A stretch of DNA of 64,000 bases from Flavobacterium solisilvae (GCF_012911605.1 NZ_JAAMPT010000208.1:248001-312000); one strand, 5' to 3'; shown: positions 1 through 8,313, numbered from the stretch's first letter. Program-made: numbers and translations. Notes: generated from the sequence alone by a model not told the origin.

Positions 1-2
1 CG

Positions 3-494
3 CGAGTTGATATTGAGTTGATTAACGAACAAATTAAGCTGTTTTATTCGGCACTTGATGTGGTTACCATTTCATTTGATGACGAAAGTTTTACCATAAT
101 TGAACATGTTCCGCTGGGGTTGAATGATAAAACGAGTTATTATCCATTGGAACAATTGACAATTCGGTTTTTTGACAATGGATATTACAAAATGGAAACC
201 GAAATGCTTTTTGAACCGCCAAAATACAATACCAAAATGTTGCATCATATTTACAATGCTAATCTGGCTGTTTTGAGTAAACTTCAAAAATCTGTTCCAA
301 TTTCGGAACGGGAAGAAAAAGACTTGGAGAATTTCCCTTATACGTTAATGATTTGCTATTTGAATGGTTTTCAAGATGCTAAACAAAAACTGATTGATGC
401 CAAACCTTTTTTGAAAGCCAATTCAAATCCATTGGTGTATTTGAATTTTAAAGAAGCGATGCGAATTTTAAGAAAAATGAAATATAACGAATAA
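3..494 (+). CDS. Unknown protein, 5'-truncated by window edge
   Basis: The frame is open from the left edge of the window, so the N-terminus is missing. A TTG at 18 could be read as a start but is more likely internal. About 163 residues are visible. I recognise no family. The protein is soluble-looking, with a beta-rich first half (repeated aromatic residues around FFDNGYYKMETE) and a helical, lysine-rich second half ending in MRILRKMKYNE. There is no signal peptide or membrane segment in the visible part. It converges on the minus-strand SPOR-like protein, with only six bases between the two stop codons and no obvious terminator. Confidence is good that it is a gene and nil for function. 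Confidence 0.7.
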   Translation, partial: RVDIELINEQIKLFYSALDVVTISFDDESFTIIEHVPLGLNDKTSYYPLEQLTIRFFDNGYYKMETEMLFEPPKYNTKMLHHIYNANLAVLSKLQKSVPISEREEKDLENFPYTLMICYLNGFQDAKQKLIDAKPFLKANSNPLVYLNFKEAMRILRKMKYNE

Positions 495-500
495 GTTTTT

Positions 501-2249
501 TTAACTGTATCGTTCTTTTTTACAGCTAGTTATATTGTTTTTCGGTTTATAATTAAATACTGTTTTAGCAGAATTCTTAGTTTGTTTTTTCGTAAAAGCA
601 ACATTTGATTTTGGCGAAGTATTTACCGTCATAATCCACAAATCTCCAAAATATTTTCCATCTAAATTCGAATTATAATAACTTGAAGCAGCATTAAAAT
701 CTGAATGATTGCTTACGTAAACATAGCGGTAATTGTTTATCGGATTTATAAAATAATTAGCCGATATTCCTTTCTTTTTAAGTTTTTCGATAAATCGTGT
801 TGCATTTGACGGAACCGCAAAAACATTAGCAATAATATAATAACCTTGAGATAAAGATGAAATAGAAATTGAAGGACTTTCGATAGCTGTAATTCGCACT
901 TTTTTATTGGTTTCAGTAGTTTTTGGAGCTACTTTTGAAACTGAATTTTGATTATTGTTTTTAATAATCGGTTGCGATTTTTCTACTTTTTTTTCAGTTG
1001 TTTTTACAACATTTTCTTTGCTTTCGGCTATTGCAACTTTATTAACTGTATTCGTAATCGTTGGAGTTGCGTTGTTAGTAATCGTTGTTGCAACTGCGTT
1101 AATTTCAGTATTTAGTTTTTCAGGTTTTATAACTTCCACACAAAAAGCGGTAAAAAACATAAAAAAGCGATCACCATAAGTTTTTAATTGCAACGTAGCT
1201 TCTTTAGTATCATTACCAATGATTGAATTATTTGGATTATTAATCGACATGATAAATGAATCGTATCCCAAAGTGTTACTACTGTTAGGATTTCGGGTTT
1301 CAAACATGGAGTTTTCTATAGAAATGGAACTGTTAAATACATTCGATTTTTCTCTTAAACCATTTGATAATTGAACAAATTCATCGTTTTTAGATGATTT
1401 GAATAAAAGTTGATCGCCTTTTAGATTAAAATCGCCTTCCAAAGCAGCACAAGCAATTTTTGCATTGATATTTCCTTGTGGCATGGTTTGAAATCCGGTG
1501 AAATTTATATCTAACGAATTTTTGGTAATTCCGGCAAAACCATCATAAAAAGTGATAAATTTTTCGGTCATGGTTGAATCTTCATAAATGAAGAAAATAG
1601 ACCAACCAGCAGCTGCGCCACCGCTAATTTTTCCAAGTGTTGATTTTATATTTCCAACAGTATACGTTCCAAATGGATTGCTAGAATTTGTAACCAATGA
1701 CGTAATGTCGGCAAACATTACATAAGGTGCGCTTGTTTGGAATTTTGGAACATTAAAACCATCAAAAAGCAATTCGCCAACAATATCAGTATATGAATTT
1801 TGATTAGGTAATTTGATTTTTACAGTGTCAAATGATGTTCGAGTAGAATCTACAACTTCAAATTTTTGTTTTTTAGAAAGTTTTCCTTCTTTAAACGGAT
1901 AGGTTGCTGACCAATATAAACCAGCATAGATGATTTTTTTATTTTTTTCGTTGTCTAATTTTAAATCGGCGCTACTGGAAGAAAATGTAGAAGAATCATC
2001 ATCGATATCGATGTATCGCATGTTTGATTCATCGTTTAATTTGCTTTTAATGTCTCTTTCGTTATAGGGATTGTTTGGACTTTTTTTAATAGCATCAGTA
2101 TTTACTATGTTGTTGGAAATCATAGTTATATCGCCTTTTATGAATTCTTGATGACGAACTTTGAACGGTTTAGATTGTTGCGAAAATCCTTGAACGGAAA
2201 CAATAAGAAGAAAACCAATAAGTAGGTGTATTTTAAATACTAAGTTCAT
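501..2249 (-). CDS. Secreted protein with C-terminal SPOR-like domain
   Basis: About 582 residues when started at the ATG whose complement ends at 2249. This start gives a clean signal peptide (MNLVFKIHLLIGFLL, then VQGFSQQ); the longer frame adds 16 cysteine-rich residues that do not fit one. The exported part begins like the N-terminal region of Flavobacterium surface proteins (KGDITMISNNIVN, NPYNERD, YIDIDDDSSTFSSSSA, YAGLYWSATYP). A low-complexity Lys/Thr/Asn linker follows around residues 400-470, then about 75 residues (GYYIIANVFAVPSNATRFIEKLKKKG to YVYVSNHSD) with the pattern of a SPOR domain. SPOR domains bind denuded peptidoglycan. I infer an envelope protein with one peptidoglycan-binding end. 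No type IX sorting domain is seen. Exact role unknown. Confidence 0.8.
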   Translation of the reverse strand: MNLVFKIHLLIGFLLIVSVQGFSQQSKPFKVRHQEFIKGDITMISNNIVNTDAIKKSPNNPYNERDIKSKLNDESNMRYIDIDDDSSTFSSSSADLKLDNEKNKKIIYAGLYWSATYPFKEGKLSKKQKFEVVDSTRTSFDTVKIKLPNQNSYTDIVGELLFDGFNVPKFQTSAPYVMFADITSLVTNSSNPFGTYTVGNIKSTLGKISGGAAAGWSIFFIYEDSTMTEKFITFYDGFAGITKNSLDINFTGFQTMPQGNINAKIACAALEGDFNLKGDQLLFKSSKNDEFVQLSNGLREKSNVFNSSISIENSMFETRNPNSSNTLGYDSFIMSINNPNNSIIGNDTKEATLQLKTYGDRFFMFFTAFCVEVIKPEKLNTEINAVATTITNNATPTITNTVNKVAIAESKENVVKTTEKKVEKSQPIIKNNNQNSVSKVAPKTTETNKKVRITAIESPSISISSLSQGYYIIANVFAVPSNATRFIEKLKKKGISANYFINPINNYRYVYVSNHSDFNAASSYYNSNLDGKYFGDLWIMTVNTSPKSNVAFTKKQTKNSAKTVFNYKPKNNITSCKKERYS

Positions 2250-2369
2250 ATAAAGTTCTATAAAATGACAACAAATACAGACGTAATGTAAAATCAAATG
2301 TAAATAAAAAAATCTATTTACTAAATTGAAGCGTTGAAAAAACGAATAAAACTTAAACTAAAGTTGGTA

Positions 2370-2399
2370 TTGCAGTTGTCATTTTTTGGATTACATTTG
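2370..2399 (+). promoter_or_regulatory. Bacteroidota-type promoter for the phosphatase gene
   Basis: TTG at 2370-2372, a 19-base spacer, then TACATTTG at 2392-2399. This matches the known Bacteroidota arrangement of a -33 TTTG/TTG and a -7 TAnnTTTG box. The ATG follows 17 bases later, implying a short leader. Confidence 0.7.
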
Positions 2400-2416
2400 G
2401 TTTTATATACCTTTAT

Positions 2417-3145
2417 ATGAGCAGAACATTAGTAATTGGTGACATTCACGGCGGATTAAGAGCTTTGCATCAAATTTTTGATAGAGCAAACGTTTCGAAA
2501 GAAGATACTTTAATTTTTCTCGGTGATTATGTTGACGGCTGGAGTGAATCGCCACAAACCATAGATTTTTTAATCAATTTAGGAAAGAAACAAAACTGTA
2601 TTTTCATTCGCGGAAATCATGATGAACTTTTGTTGGAATGGTTAGAGAACAGCACTGATAACAGAGAATGGTACAAACACGGCGGCGAAGCTACGGTTTT
2701 AGCCTATCAAAAAGTAGATTTTGAAACCAAACAAAAGCACATTCAATTTCTGAAAAATTTACAAAATTACTATCACGATGACCAAAATAGATTGTTCATT
2801 CATGCTGGTTTTACCAATATGAACGGCATAAATTTTGAATATTTTCCGAAGTTATTTTATTGGGATAGAACACTTTGGGAAATGGCATTGGCATTGAACG
2901 AAAGCATTCCAAAAGAAAGCGAATTGTATCCAAGACGATTTCAATTGTATGACGAAATATACATTGGTCATACGCCAGTAACTCGAATTGGCGAAACTGT
3001 TCCGATACAAAAAGCCTGTGTTTGGAACGTTGATACTGGCGCAGCATTTAAAGGTTCGTTGACCATTATGGATATTGATACTAAGGAATTTTGGCAAAGT
3101 GAACCGTTAAATGAGTTGTATTTCAACGAAAAAGGAAGAAATTAA
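2417..3145 (+). CDS. PPP-family metallophosphatase
   Basis: A 242-residue phosphoprotein-phosphatase-type metallophosphoesterase. The metal-binding motifs appear in order: GDIHGGL at residues 8-14, GDYVDG near 36, GNHDELL near 66 and HAGF near 130, with a later GHTP near 185. These coordinate two metal ions in the PPP family, to which bacterial serine/threonine phosphatases and Ap4A hydrolases (ApaH) belong. The length and the WYKHGGEAT segment are typical of the cytoplasmic bacterial Ser/Thr phosphatase group. The substrate cannot be read from sequence. It has its own promoter and is followed 43 bases later by a beta-barrel gene on the same strand. Confidence 0.88.
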   Translation: MSRTLVIGDIHGGLRALHQIFDRANVSKEDTLIFLGDYVDGWSESPQTIDFLINLGKKQNCIFIRGNHDELLLEWLENSTDNREWYKHGGEATVLAYQKVDFETKQKHIQFLKNLQNYYHDDQNRLFIHAGFTNMNGINFEYFPKLFYWDRTLWEMALALNESIPKESELYPRRFQLYDEIYIGHTPVTRIGETVPIQKACVWNVDTGAAFKGSLTIMDIDTKEFWQSEPLNELYFNEKGRN

Positions 3146-3188
3146 GTATAAATAACTACTTTTGTAGAATAATAAAAACAGACATAAA

Positions 3189-3683
3189 ATGAGAAAAGTA
3201 TTCATAATTATTGCAGTATTTAGTGTGTCATTTGCCAATGCACAAGCGTTCAAAGGAAAAGGCGATTTAAAAGGACAAGTAGGATTAACACTTCAAGATG
3301 GCGGAACTGGAATTGGAATTTCGACCGATTTTGGAATGGGTGAAAACATGTCTTTTGGAATTGTTGCAGGTTATATGCTGAATGCCGATGAAATTGGTGG
3401 CGTAAAAGCACGATTTGAAGACAGAGCCGATTTGAAAGTGCGTTTCAGTGCTAACATTGGAAACGTATTAAAATTAGATGAAAACATGGATGTTTATCCA
3501 GGTTTGAATTTAGGTTTGCGCAATTTTGGTGGACATCTTGGGTTTAGATATTTCTTTACCGATGGTTTTGGAATGTTTGCTGAAGCCAATGCGCCGTTAG
3601 CACGTTATGATACCGATGTAAACGGATTTGAACATTATAACAACCAATTTGTATTCACGATTGGCGCATCATTTAATTTATAA
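3189..3683 (+). CDS. Small secreted beta-barrel protein (DUF6646-like)
   Basis: 164 residues with a signal peptide (MRKVFIIIAVFSVSFANAQA) cleaved after AQA. The mature part alternates polar and hydrophobic residues in short strands separated by Gly/Asp turns (GLTLQDGGTGIGISTDFG, NLGLRNFGGHLGFRYFF) and ends in FTIGASFNL, a C-terminal strand typical of outer-membrane beta-barrels. It resembles the Flavobacteriaceae family annotated DUF6646. I infer a small outer-membrane barrel; cargo or function is unknown. A TACTTTTG box at 3157-3164 lies upstream, so it can be transcribed separately from the phosphatase. The PhnA-domain gene follows after 15 bases. Confidence 0.8.
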   Translation: MRKVFIIIAVFSVSFANAQAFKGKGDLKGQVGLTLQDGGTGIGISTDFGMGENMSFGIVAGYMLNADEIGGVKARFEDRADLKVRFSANIGNVLKLDENMDVYPGLNLGLRNFGGHLGFRYFFTDGFGMFAEANAPLARYDTDVNGFEHYNNQFVFTIGASFNL

Positions 3684-3698
3684 TTGCCAAAATAAAAA

Positions 3699-4274
3699 AT
3701 GAGTATCGTTACCGAAAAAAGATTAAAAGACAGAAGCGGTTCAGTATGTGAAATTAGCGGAAGTGATGAAAATCTAGTGGTTTATTTAGTGGAACCTAAA
3801 ACAGAAGACATTCCCGAAAATTGTATTTTAATTACCAAAAACCTAAAAGATCAAATCGAGAATCCTGAAACCATGAATCCTAACGATTGGCGTGGTTTAT
3901 CAGATAGTATGTGGAACGAAAACCTTCCGGTGCAAATTGTTTCTTGGCGAATGCTAGCGCGATTGAAAAATCACGATTTGTTGGAAATGATGTATTTGGA
4001 TGAAGATGCGTTAGAATGGGCAAAAGCAACAGGCGAAGCCGATGATGACGAAGGAAAAATTATCCACAAAGATTCCAACGGAAATATCCTGAAAGATGGC
4101 GATTCGGTAGTTTTGATTAAAGATTTAGATGTAAAAGGTGCAACGTTTACTGCAAAACGCGGTGCTGCGGTTCATAATATCAAATTAGTTTGGGATAACG
4201 CTGAACAAATTGAAGGTAGAGTTGAAAACCAACATATTGTTATTTTGACGCAATATGTGAAGAAGACGAAGTAA
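3699..4274 (+). CDS. PhnA-domain protein
   Basis: 191 residues. The C-terminal 70 (DSNGNILKDGDSVVLIKDLDVKG to the end) form the PhnA/YjdM domain, a small SH3-like barrel with the signature D-x-NG-x-L-x-DGD-x-V. In many bacteria this domain is preceded by a zinc ribbon. Here the N-terminal 110 residues lack paired CxxC motifs and are a different helical extension (NDWRGLSDSMWNENLPVQIVSWRMLARL). Despite the name, the domain is not shown to degrade phosphonates and its role is unclear. Cytoplasmic. The gene lies downstream of the beta-barrel gene and ends before a repeat element and terminator. Confidence 0.85.
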   Translation: MSIVTEKRLKDRSGSVCEISGSDENLVVYLVEPKTEDIPENCILITKNLKDQIENPETMNPNDWRGLSDSMWNENLPVQIVSWRMLARLKNHDLLEMMYLDEDALEWAKATGEADDDEGKIIHKDSNGNILKDGDSVVLIKDLDVKGATFTAKRGAAVHNIKLVWDNAEQIEGRVENQHIVILTQYVKKTK

Positions 4275-4281
4275 TACTATT

Positions 4282-4366
4282 TTGTCATTCCGAGGAACGA
4301 GGAATCTCATCAAGTTGAGATGAATGTTGATTTAGATAATGAGATTTCCATATTTCGGAGAGACAA
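4282..4366. repeat. Imperfect palindromic intergenic repeat (GTCATTCCGAGG type)
   Basis: Two arms, one starting GTCATTCCGAGGAACGAGG near 4284 and its imperfect reverse complement ending near 4366 (GAGATTTCC then CGGAGAGAC), surround an AT-rich middle. Elements with such ends are scattered between genes in many Bacteroidota genomes. It separates the convergent PhnA and hydrolase genes. Confidence 0.6.
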
Positions 4367-4377
4367 GATTGAGAGAT

Positions 4378-4410
4378 AGAAAACCTGAAATTTTCAGGTT
4401 TTCTGTCTTT
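4378..4410. terminator. Bidirectional terminator between PhnA and hydrolase genes
   Basis: A 13-bp stem, AGAAAACCTGAAA at 4378-4390 with its complement at 4392-4404, flanked by T-rich sequence. It lies between two convergent genes. Confidence 0.7.
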
Positions 4411-5249
4411 TATATAAAAGTCTGTAATTTTTCAAGTCGTTCTATACTTTTTGGGTCGTGACAAGGCAAAATAATTGTAGGTTCGTTGCTTGCAAATTCT
4501 TTAATGTTTTGCAAGGTTTTTAGAGCAATTTCGGGTTGAAAGGTTACACCGTCTGTCTTTTCGGTGCGAATGTTTTCTTCGTTATAAGAAGCATCTCCTG
4601 CAATAAAATAAGTAATGGTTTCATCTCGGACTACAACGGATAAATGTCCTGTACAATGTCCTGGTGTAGGAATCAAAAATATTTTTCTGTCAGAAGTAAT
4701 TGGATGAGAGAAAGGAAAATTTCCAACAGGATTTTCAGTGAAATCTATTAATTCAGGTTTTAGCCAGATTGGTTTTCTATGAGGAAGATAGCCCGCTATT
4801 TTTCCTTTCAGACTGTTGTATTCATTCCAATTTTCTCTGCTTCCGATTATTTTGGTATGTGGAAAGTGATCCAAACCTCCTGTGTGGTCGTGATGAAAAT
4901 GAGTTAAAATAACCGCTTTGATGTCTTTTGCAGGATTGATTCCCATTTGATGAAGTTTAAAACCGATTTCTTCTACGGGAGCAACTTTTATGGAAACCAT
5001 TTTTGTAAAAAAAGGATTCCAAGTTGGTAAATATCCCGGAACAGAATTTTTAGCAGTGTCGCCTGTATCAACGAGAAACAGACCTTCCGGATGTTCAATT
5101 AAAAAAGCCAGAATGGGTAATGGTTGCACAAAATTTTGGTCTTGGAAAATATCAATTTTTCTTCCAATTGCAGAGCGACCTTCTTTTGCAGTAACTTGTC
5201 TTGTTTTGCAAACAGCTTTCCCTGTTTCTATTGCAGTAACTTTTATCAT
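4410..5249 (-). CDS. MBL-fold metallo-hydrolase (lactonase-like)
   Basis: 279 residues of the metallo-beta-lactamase fold. The motif THFHHDHTGG carries the ligands H117, H119, D121 and H122. PGHCTGH near residue 195, a later Asp in IAGDA near 219 and a His near the C-terminus (LPCHDP) complete the usual dinuclear site. The overall pattern (LVDTG near 60 and the C-terminal layout) is that of the N-acyl-homoserine-lactonase-like subgroup, but this subgroup also contains other esterases and lactonases, so the substrate is not settled. No signal peptide. A Crp/Fnr-type regulator lies 64 bases upstream on the same strand, suggesting a two-gene unit. Confidence 0.85.
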   Translation of the reverse strand: MIKVTAIETGKAVCKTRQVTAKEGRSAIGRKIDIFQDQNFVQPLPILAFLIEHPEGLFLVDTGDTAKNSVPGYLPTWNPFFTKMVSIKVAPVEEIGFKLHQMGINPAKDIKAVILTHFHHDHTGGLDHFPHTKIIGSRENWNEYNSLKGKIAGYLPHRKPIWLKPELIDFTENPVGNFPFSHPITSDRKIFLIPTPGHCTGHLSVVVRDETITYFIAGDASYNEENIRTEKTDGVTFQPEIALKTLQNIKEFASNEPTIILPCHDPKSIERLEKLQTFI

Positions 5250-5313
5250 ATTATAAAAATTTGCGACAAAATTTCAAAAACTTTTGAAAACTATTTTTGA
5301 TTTCAATCAAAAA

Positions 5314-5874
5314 TCAACGTTTTGCTCTTAATCGGCTCAAAGTTTCTTGAGTAATTCCCAAATAAGAAGCAATATGCCCTAAAGGGGAATGTAAAAAAAT
5401 GGAAGGGAAAGCTGTTTGTAACATTTCATAACGTTCTTTTGGTGTTTGGAATTTGAGATTATAGATTCTGTCGGTTGCATTTTTTACGTAAGAAATCATC
5501 ATAGAATTGGTAAATTTTTGCAGATTAGGAATCTGTTCTGTGAGTGTTTGCCATTTTTCATAATTGATTGTTGCAACTGTTCCTTTGCTTATAGCTTCAA
5601 TTCCGAATTTACAGATTTGGTCGTAAAAAATACTGTCAACAGGAAGTCCGATTTGATTTTCTTGAAGAAAATAAAGGGTTATGTCTTTTTCTTTTTTGGC
5701 ATAGAAAACTCGACAAAACCCGTCTTCAATAAAGAATATTTTTTTAGAGGAATTTTCAACAGGAAGAATTAGTTCTTTTCTATCAAATTTTTTTCTAGAA
5801 ATGATTTTTGAAATTTGCTCTATTTCAGTTTCGGAGAGTTCAATTTTCGTTTTCAAAAATTCTATAATGTTCAT
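5314..5874 (-). CDS. Crp/Fnr-family transcriptional regulator
   Basis: 186 residues. An N-terminal cyclic-nucleotide-binding-like beta-roll (about 15-125) is followed by a C-terminal helix-turn-helix ending in SPLGHIASYLGITQETLSRLRAKR, the recognition-helix region typical of Flavobacteriaceae Crp/Fnr proteins. There is no cysteine cluster of an FNR iron-sulfur sensor and no complete cAMP-binding PBC motif, so the ligand is unknown. It probably controls the adjacent downstream MBL hydrolase. Confidence 0.85.
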   Translation of the reverse strand: MNIIEFLKTKIELSETEIEQISKIISRKKFDRKELILPVENSSKKIFFIEDGFCRVFYAKKEKDITLYFLQENQIGLPVDSIFYDQICKFGIEAISKGTVATINYEKWQTLTEQIPNLQKFTNSMMISYVKNATDRIYNLKFQTPKERYEMLQTAFPSIFLHSPLGHIASYLGITQETLSRLRAKR

Positions 5875-5983
5875 TTATATGGAGTTTTGAAAAAATATTG
5901 CTTAAAGTGTAAATATACGAAACACTCCAAATATCCAAATGATATTAGGATAACTTTCAAAAAATTCAAAATAAATACAAATA

Positions 5984-6014
5984 AAAAACCGCAACATTTT
6001 GTGTTACGGTTTTT
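5984..6014. terminator. Terminator after small lipoprotein gene
   Basis: AAAAACCG at the left and CGGTTTTT at the right form a stem, extended by AACA/TGTT with one mismatch and flanked by an A/T tract. It is positioned downstream of the minus-strand gene ending at 6045. Confidence 0.6.
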
Positions 6015-6044
6015 CTATTATTCTTTAAAAGCTACAAGCTAAAT

Positions 6045-6419
6045 TTAATTAGCAACCAAAACTACATGAATTTGTTCCGGAATAACGTGACATTGATCTC
6101 TCGTTATTGAAATAACTCCAGAAGTAAAAGTTTGATAACCTTCTTTGGAAACGGTTATGGTATAATTTCCTTGTCGTTCAAACGCACCAATAAATGTTGG
6201 ATTGGTTGTGTTTATAACTTGTAATGTTTCTGAATAATTTCCATCGGTTGCTACAACAGTTACACCATCGCTAGTTGGAGTTGTCGAATCGCCTAAACGT
6301 ACAGTTACATTTAAAGCCGCAACAGCTTCTGTGGTGCAAAAAATGGTTTCGTCGTTGTCATCGCAAGTTGTTGCTAAAAGCAAAGGCGCGCAAAATAGTA
6401 ATAGAATTATTTTTTTCAT
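6045..6419 (-). CDS. Small exported protein, carboxypeptidase-regulatory-like fold
   Basis: 124 residues. The N-terminus MKKIILLLFCAPLLLATTC is a signal peptide ending in a cysteine at residue 19. The lipobox is not perfect, but an acidic DDND stretch follows, as in many Bacteroidota lipoproteins, so it is probably lipidated. The rest (VTVRLGDSTTPTSDGVTVVATDG, GNYTITVSKEGYQTFTSG) has the G-x-Y-x-V/T-x-V-S-x-x-G-Y-x-x pattern of the carboxypeptidase regulatory-like / DUF4198-like beta-sandwich. Function unknown. It stands alone between two terminators. Confidence 0.75.
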   Translation of the reverse strand: MKKIILLLFCAPLLLATTCDDNDETIFCTTEAVAALNVTVRLGDSTTPTSDGVTVVATDGNYSETLQVINTTNPTFIGAFERQGNYTITVSKEGYQTFTSGVISITRDQCHVIPEQIHVVLVAN

Positions 6420-6479
6420 AGTTGTTAGGATTTGTTTAATTGAAGATGTGAAATCTTCGGATTAGTTGCGTAGCAAAAT

Positions 6480-6516
6480 AAAAAAGCGTTCCAAAAATTA
6501 TTTCGGGACGCTTTTT
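6480..6516. terminator. Terminator downstream of ALDH gene
   Basis: AAAAAAGCGTTCC pairs with GGGACGCTTTTTT (13 bp, one G-T), with a T run on either strand. It lies between the ALDH gene and the lipoprotein gene. Confidence 0.7.
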
Positions 6517-6524
6517 TTAGATTT

Positions 6525-6595
6525 CCTGCAAGGTCTTTTTTGACCTTGTAGGTATGAAATTATAAATCCTACAAGGTTTTCAAAACCTTGCAGGA
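6525..6595. repeat. Double-hairpin intergenic repeat (CCTGCAAGG type)
   Basis: Two adjacent hairpins, CCTGCAAGGTC/GACCTTGTAGG at 6525-6552 and CCTACAAGGTTTT/AAAACCTTGCAGG at 6568-6594. They are also inverted copies of each other, so the whole 70 bases is palindromic. Similar units occur between genes in flavobacterial genomes. It abuts the 3' end of the ALDH gene. Confidence 0.65.
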
Positions 6596-6600
6596 TAATG

Positions 6601-8154
6601 CTACAAATCAAATTTAATTCCTTGTGCTAATGGCAAACTAGTTGTATAGTTGATGGTATTGGTTTGTCTTCTCATGTAAACTTTCCAAGCGTCCGAACCT
6701 GATTCTCTTCCGCCGCCGGTTTCTTTTTCACCACCAAAAGCACCGCCAATTTCAGCTCCAGAAGTTCCAATGTTTACATTGGCAATTCCACAGTCTGAAC
6801 CTGCATGCGATAAGAAAGCTTCGGCTTCACGAAGATTATTAGTCATAATTGCTGATGATAATCCTTGTGCCACACCGTTTTGAATAGCGATGGCATCATG
6901 AACATCACCGGAATATTTCAATAAGTATAAAACCGGAGCAAAAGTTTCGTGTTGTACGATTTCATAATGATTTTGAGCTTCGGCAATCGCTGGTTTTACA
7001 TAACAACCGCTTTCATAACCTTCGCCTGAAAGAACACCACCTTGAACGATGATATTTCCGCCTTCGGCAACTACTTTTTCTAACGCTTTGTTATATAATT
7101 CTACCGCATGCGTATCGATAAGTGGACCAACGTGATTGTTTTGATCCAATGGATTTCCAATACGCAATTGTCCGTAAGCCGAAACCAAAGCGTCTTTTAC
7201 TTTATCATAAATACTTTCGTGGATGATTAAACGGCGCGTTGAAGTACAACGTTGTCCTGCGGTTCCAACTGCTCCAAAAACTGCTCCGATTACGGTCATT
7301 TTAATGTCTGCATCTGGAGTAACGATAATAGCGTTGTTTCCGCCTAATTCTAAAAGTGAATTTCCTAAACGTGCTGCACAAGCTTGCGCAACGATTTTAC
7401 CCATTCTTGTTGAACCAGTTGCTGAAACTAAAGGAACGCGTTTGTCATGCGTCATCATTTCGCCCACTTTATAATCGCCGTTGATTAAACACGAAATTCC
7501 TTCCGGAAGATTGTTTTCTTTCAATACTTCGGCGATGATGTTTTGACAAGCAATTCCACACAAAGGTGTTTTTTCGGATGGTTTCCAAACGCAAACGTCT
7601 CCACAAATCCAAGCCAAAGCAGTATTCCAAGACCAAACAGCTACTGGAAAGTTGAATGCTGAAATAATTCCAACAACACCAAGCGGATGATATTGTTCAT
7701 ACATTCTGTGTCCTGGACGTTCTGAGTGCATAGTTAATCCGTGAAGTTGACGTGATAAACCAACAGCAAAATCACAGATGTCAATCATTTCTTGAACTTC
7801 ACCATAACCTTCTTGCAATGATTTTCCCATTTCATAGGAAACTAATTTTCCTAGTGGTTCTTTATATTTTCTTAGTTTTTCTCCAAATTGACGAACGATT
7901 TCACCACGTTTTGGTGCTGGCATTAATTTGAATGTTTTAAAAGCTTCGGTGGCTGATTGCATTACTTTTTCGTAATCTTCGGCGGTTGTAGTTTTTACTT
8001 TTCCGATTAATTGTCCATCTACTGGAGAATAACTTTCGATGATATCGCCATTTGAAAAATGATTATTTCCTGTTGATGTTCCTTCGTTGATGGCTTTTAC
8101 ACCCAAGATTTCTAATGCTTCGGTCATGCCGAATTGTTGTGCAATTGTTGACAT
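6601..8154 (-). CDS. amaB: ALDH7-type aldehyde dehydrogenase
   Basis: 517 residues, full length for ALDH7 (antiquitin / L-aminoadipate-semialdehyde dehydrogenase). Visible signatures are the NAD-binding SATGSTRMG segment, the general base in LELGGNN, the catalytic cysteine in GTAGQRCTSTRRL, and the C-terminal GGGRESGSDAWKVYMRRQT. In lysine breakdown the enzyme oxidises 2-aminoadipate 6-semialdehyde (in equilibrium with piperideine-6-carboxylate) to 2-aminoadipate with NAD+. Cytoplasmic. The gene for 3-hydroxyanthranilate dioxygenase lies upstream on the same strand, separated by a structured repeat. A role in the tryptophan/aminomuconate branch is conceivable, but sequence type favours lysine. 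Confidence 0.9.
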   Translation of the reverse strand: MSTIAQQFGMTEALEILGVKAINEGTSTGNNHFSNGDIIESYSPVDGQLIGKVKTTTAEDYEKVMQSATEAFKTFKLMPAPKRGEIVRQFGEKLRKYKEPLGKLVSYEMGKSLQEGYGEVQEMIDICDFAVGLSRQLHGLTMHSERPGHRMYEQYHPLGVVGIISAFNFPVAVWSWNTALAWICGDVCVWKPSEKTPLCGIACQNIIAEVLKENNLPEGISCLINGDYKVGEMMTHDKRVPLVSATGSTRMGKIVAQACAARLGNSLLELGGNNAIIVTPDADIKMTVIGAVFGAVGTAGQRCTSTRRLIIHESIYDKVKDALVSAYGQLRIGNPLDQNNHVGPLIDTHAVELYNKALEKVVAEGGNIIVQGGVLSGEGYESGCYVKPAIAEAQNHYEIVQHETFAPVLYLLKYSGDVHDAIAIQNGVAQGLSSAIMTNNLREAEAFLSHAGSDCGIANVNIGTSGAEIGGAFGGEKETGGGRESGSDAWKVYMRRQTNTINYTTSLPLAQGIKFDL

Positions 8155-8224
8155 TATGTGTTTTTTATGTTTGTTTTTTTAAAGTTTATGCAAAAATAGT
8201 GGTTTATTTTGAATTTTTGATAAT

Positions 8225-8304
8225 TAGCCCTGATGGAAGCGGCATCCTTTTTCTTTTTTTGCAAAAAAAGAAAAAGATATAGCGGACAGCAGGAATCAGC
8301 TCCT
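8225..8304 (+). ncRNA. Structured intergenic element, copy 1 (possibly Flavo-1 RNA)
   Basis: Starts TAGCCCTGATGGAAGCGG and ends AGCGGACAGC...GCTCCT, with a central perfect hairpin (CTTTTTTTGC / GCAAAAAAAG). The ends match two other copies at 23694 and 39544. I recall a Rfam motif called Flavo-1 RNA with similar features but cannot confirm identity. It could be an RNA or a mobile repeat. Confidence 0.5.
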
Positions 8305-8313
8305 GAAAAAAAA

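Noticed and set aside
955..1179. Plus-strand frame of 74 codons inside the SPOR-like protein gene
   Set aside because: It is the opposite strand of a Lys/Thr/Asn-rich linker; valine/threonine-rich translation is a shadow, and the minus-strand gene is complete.
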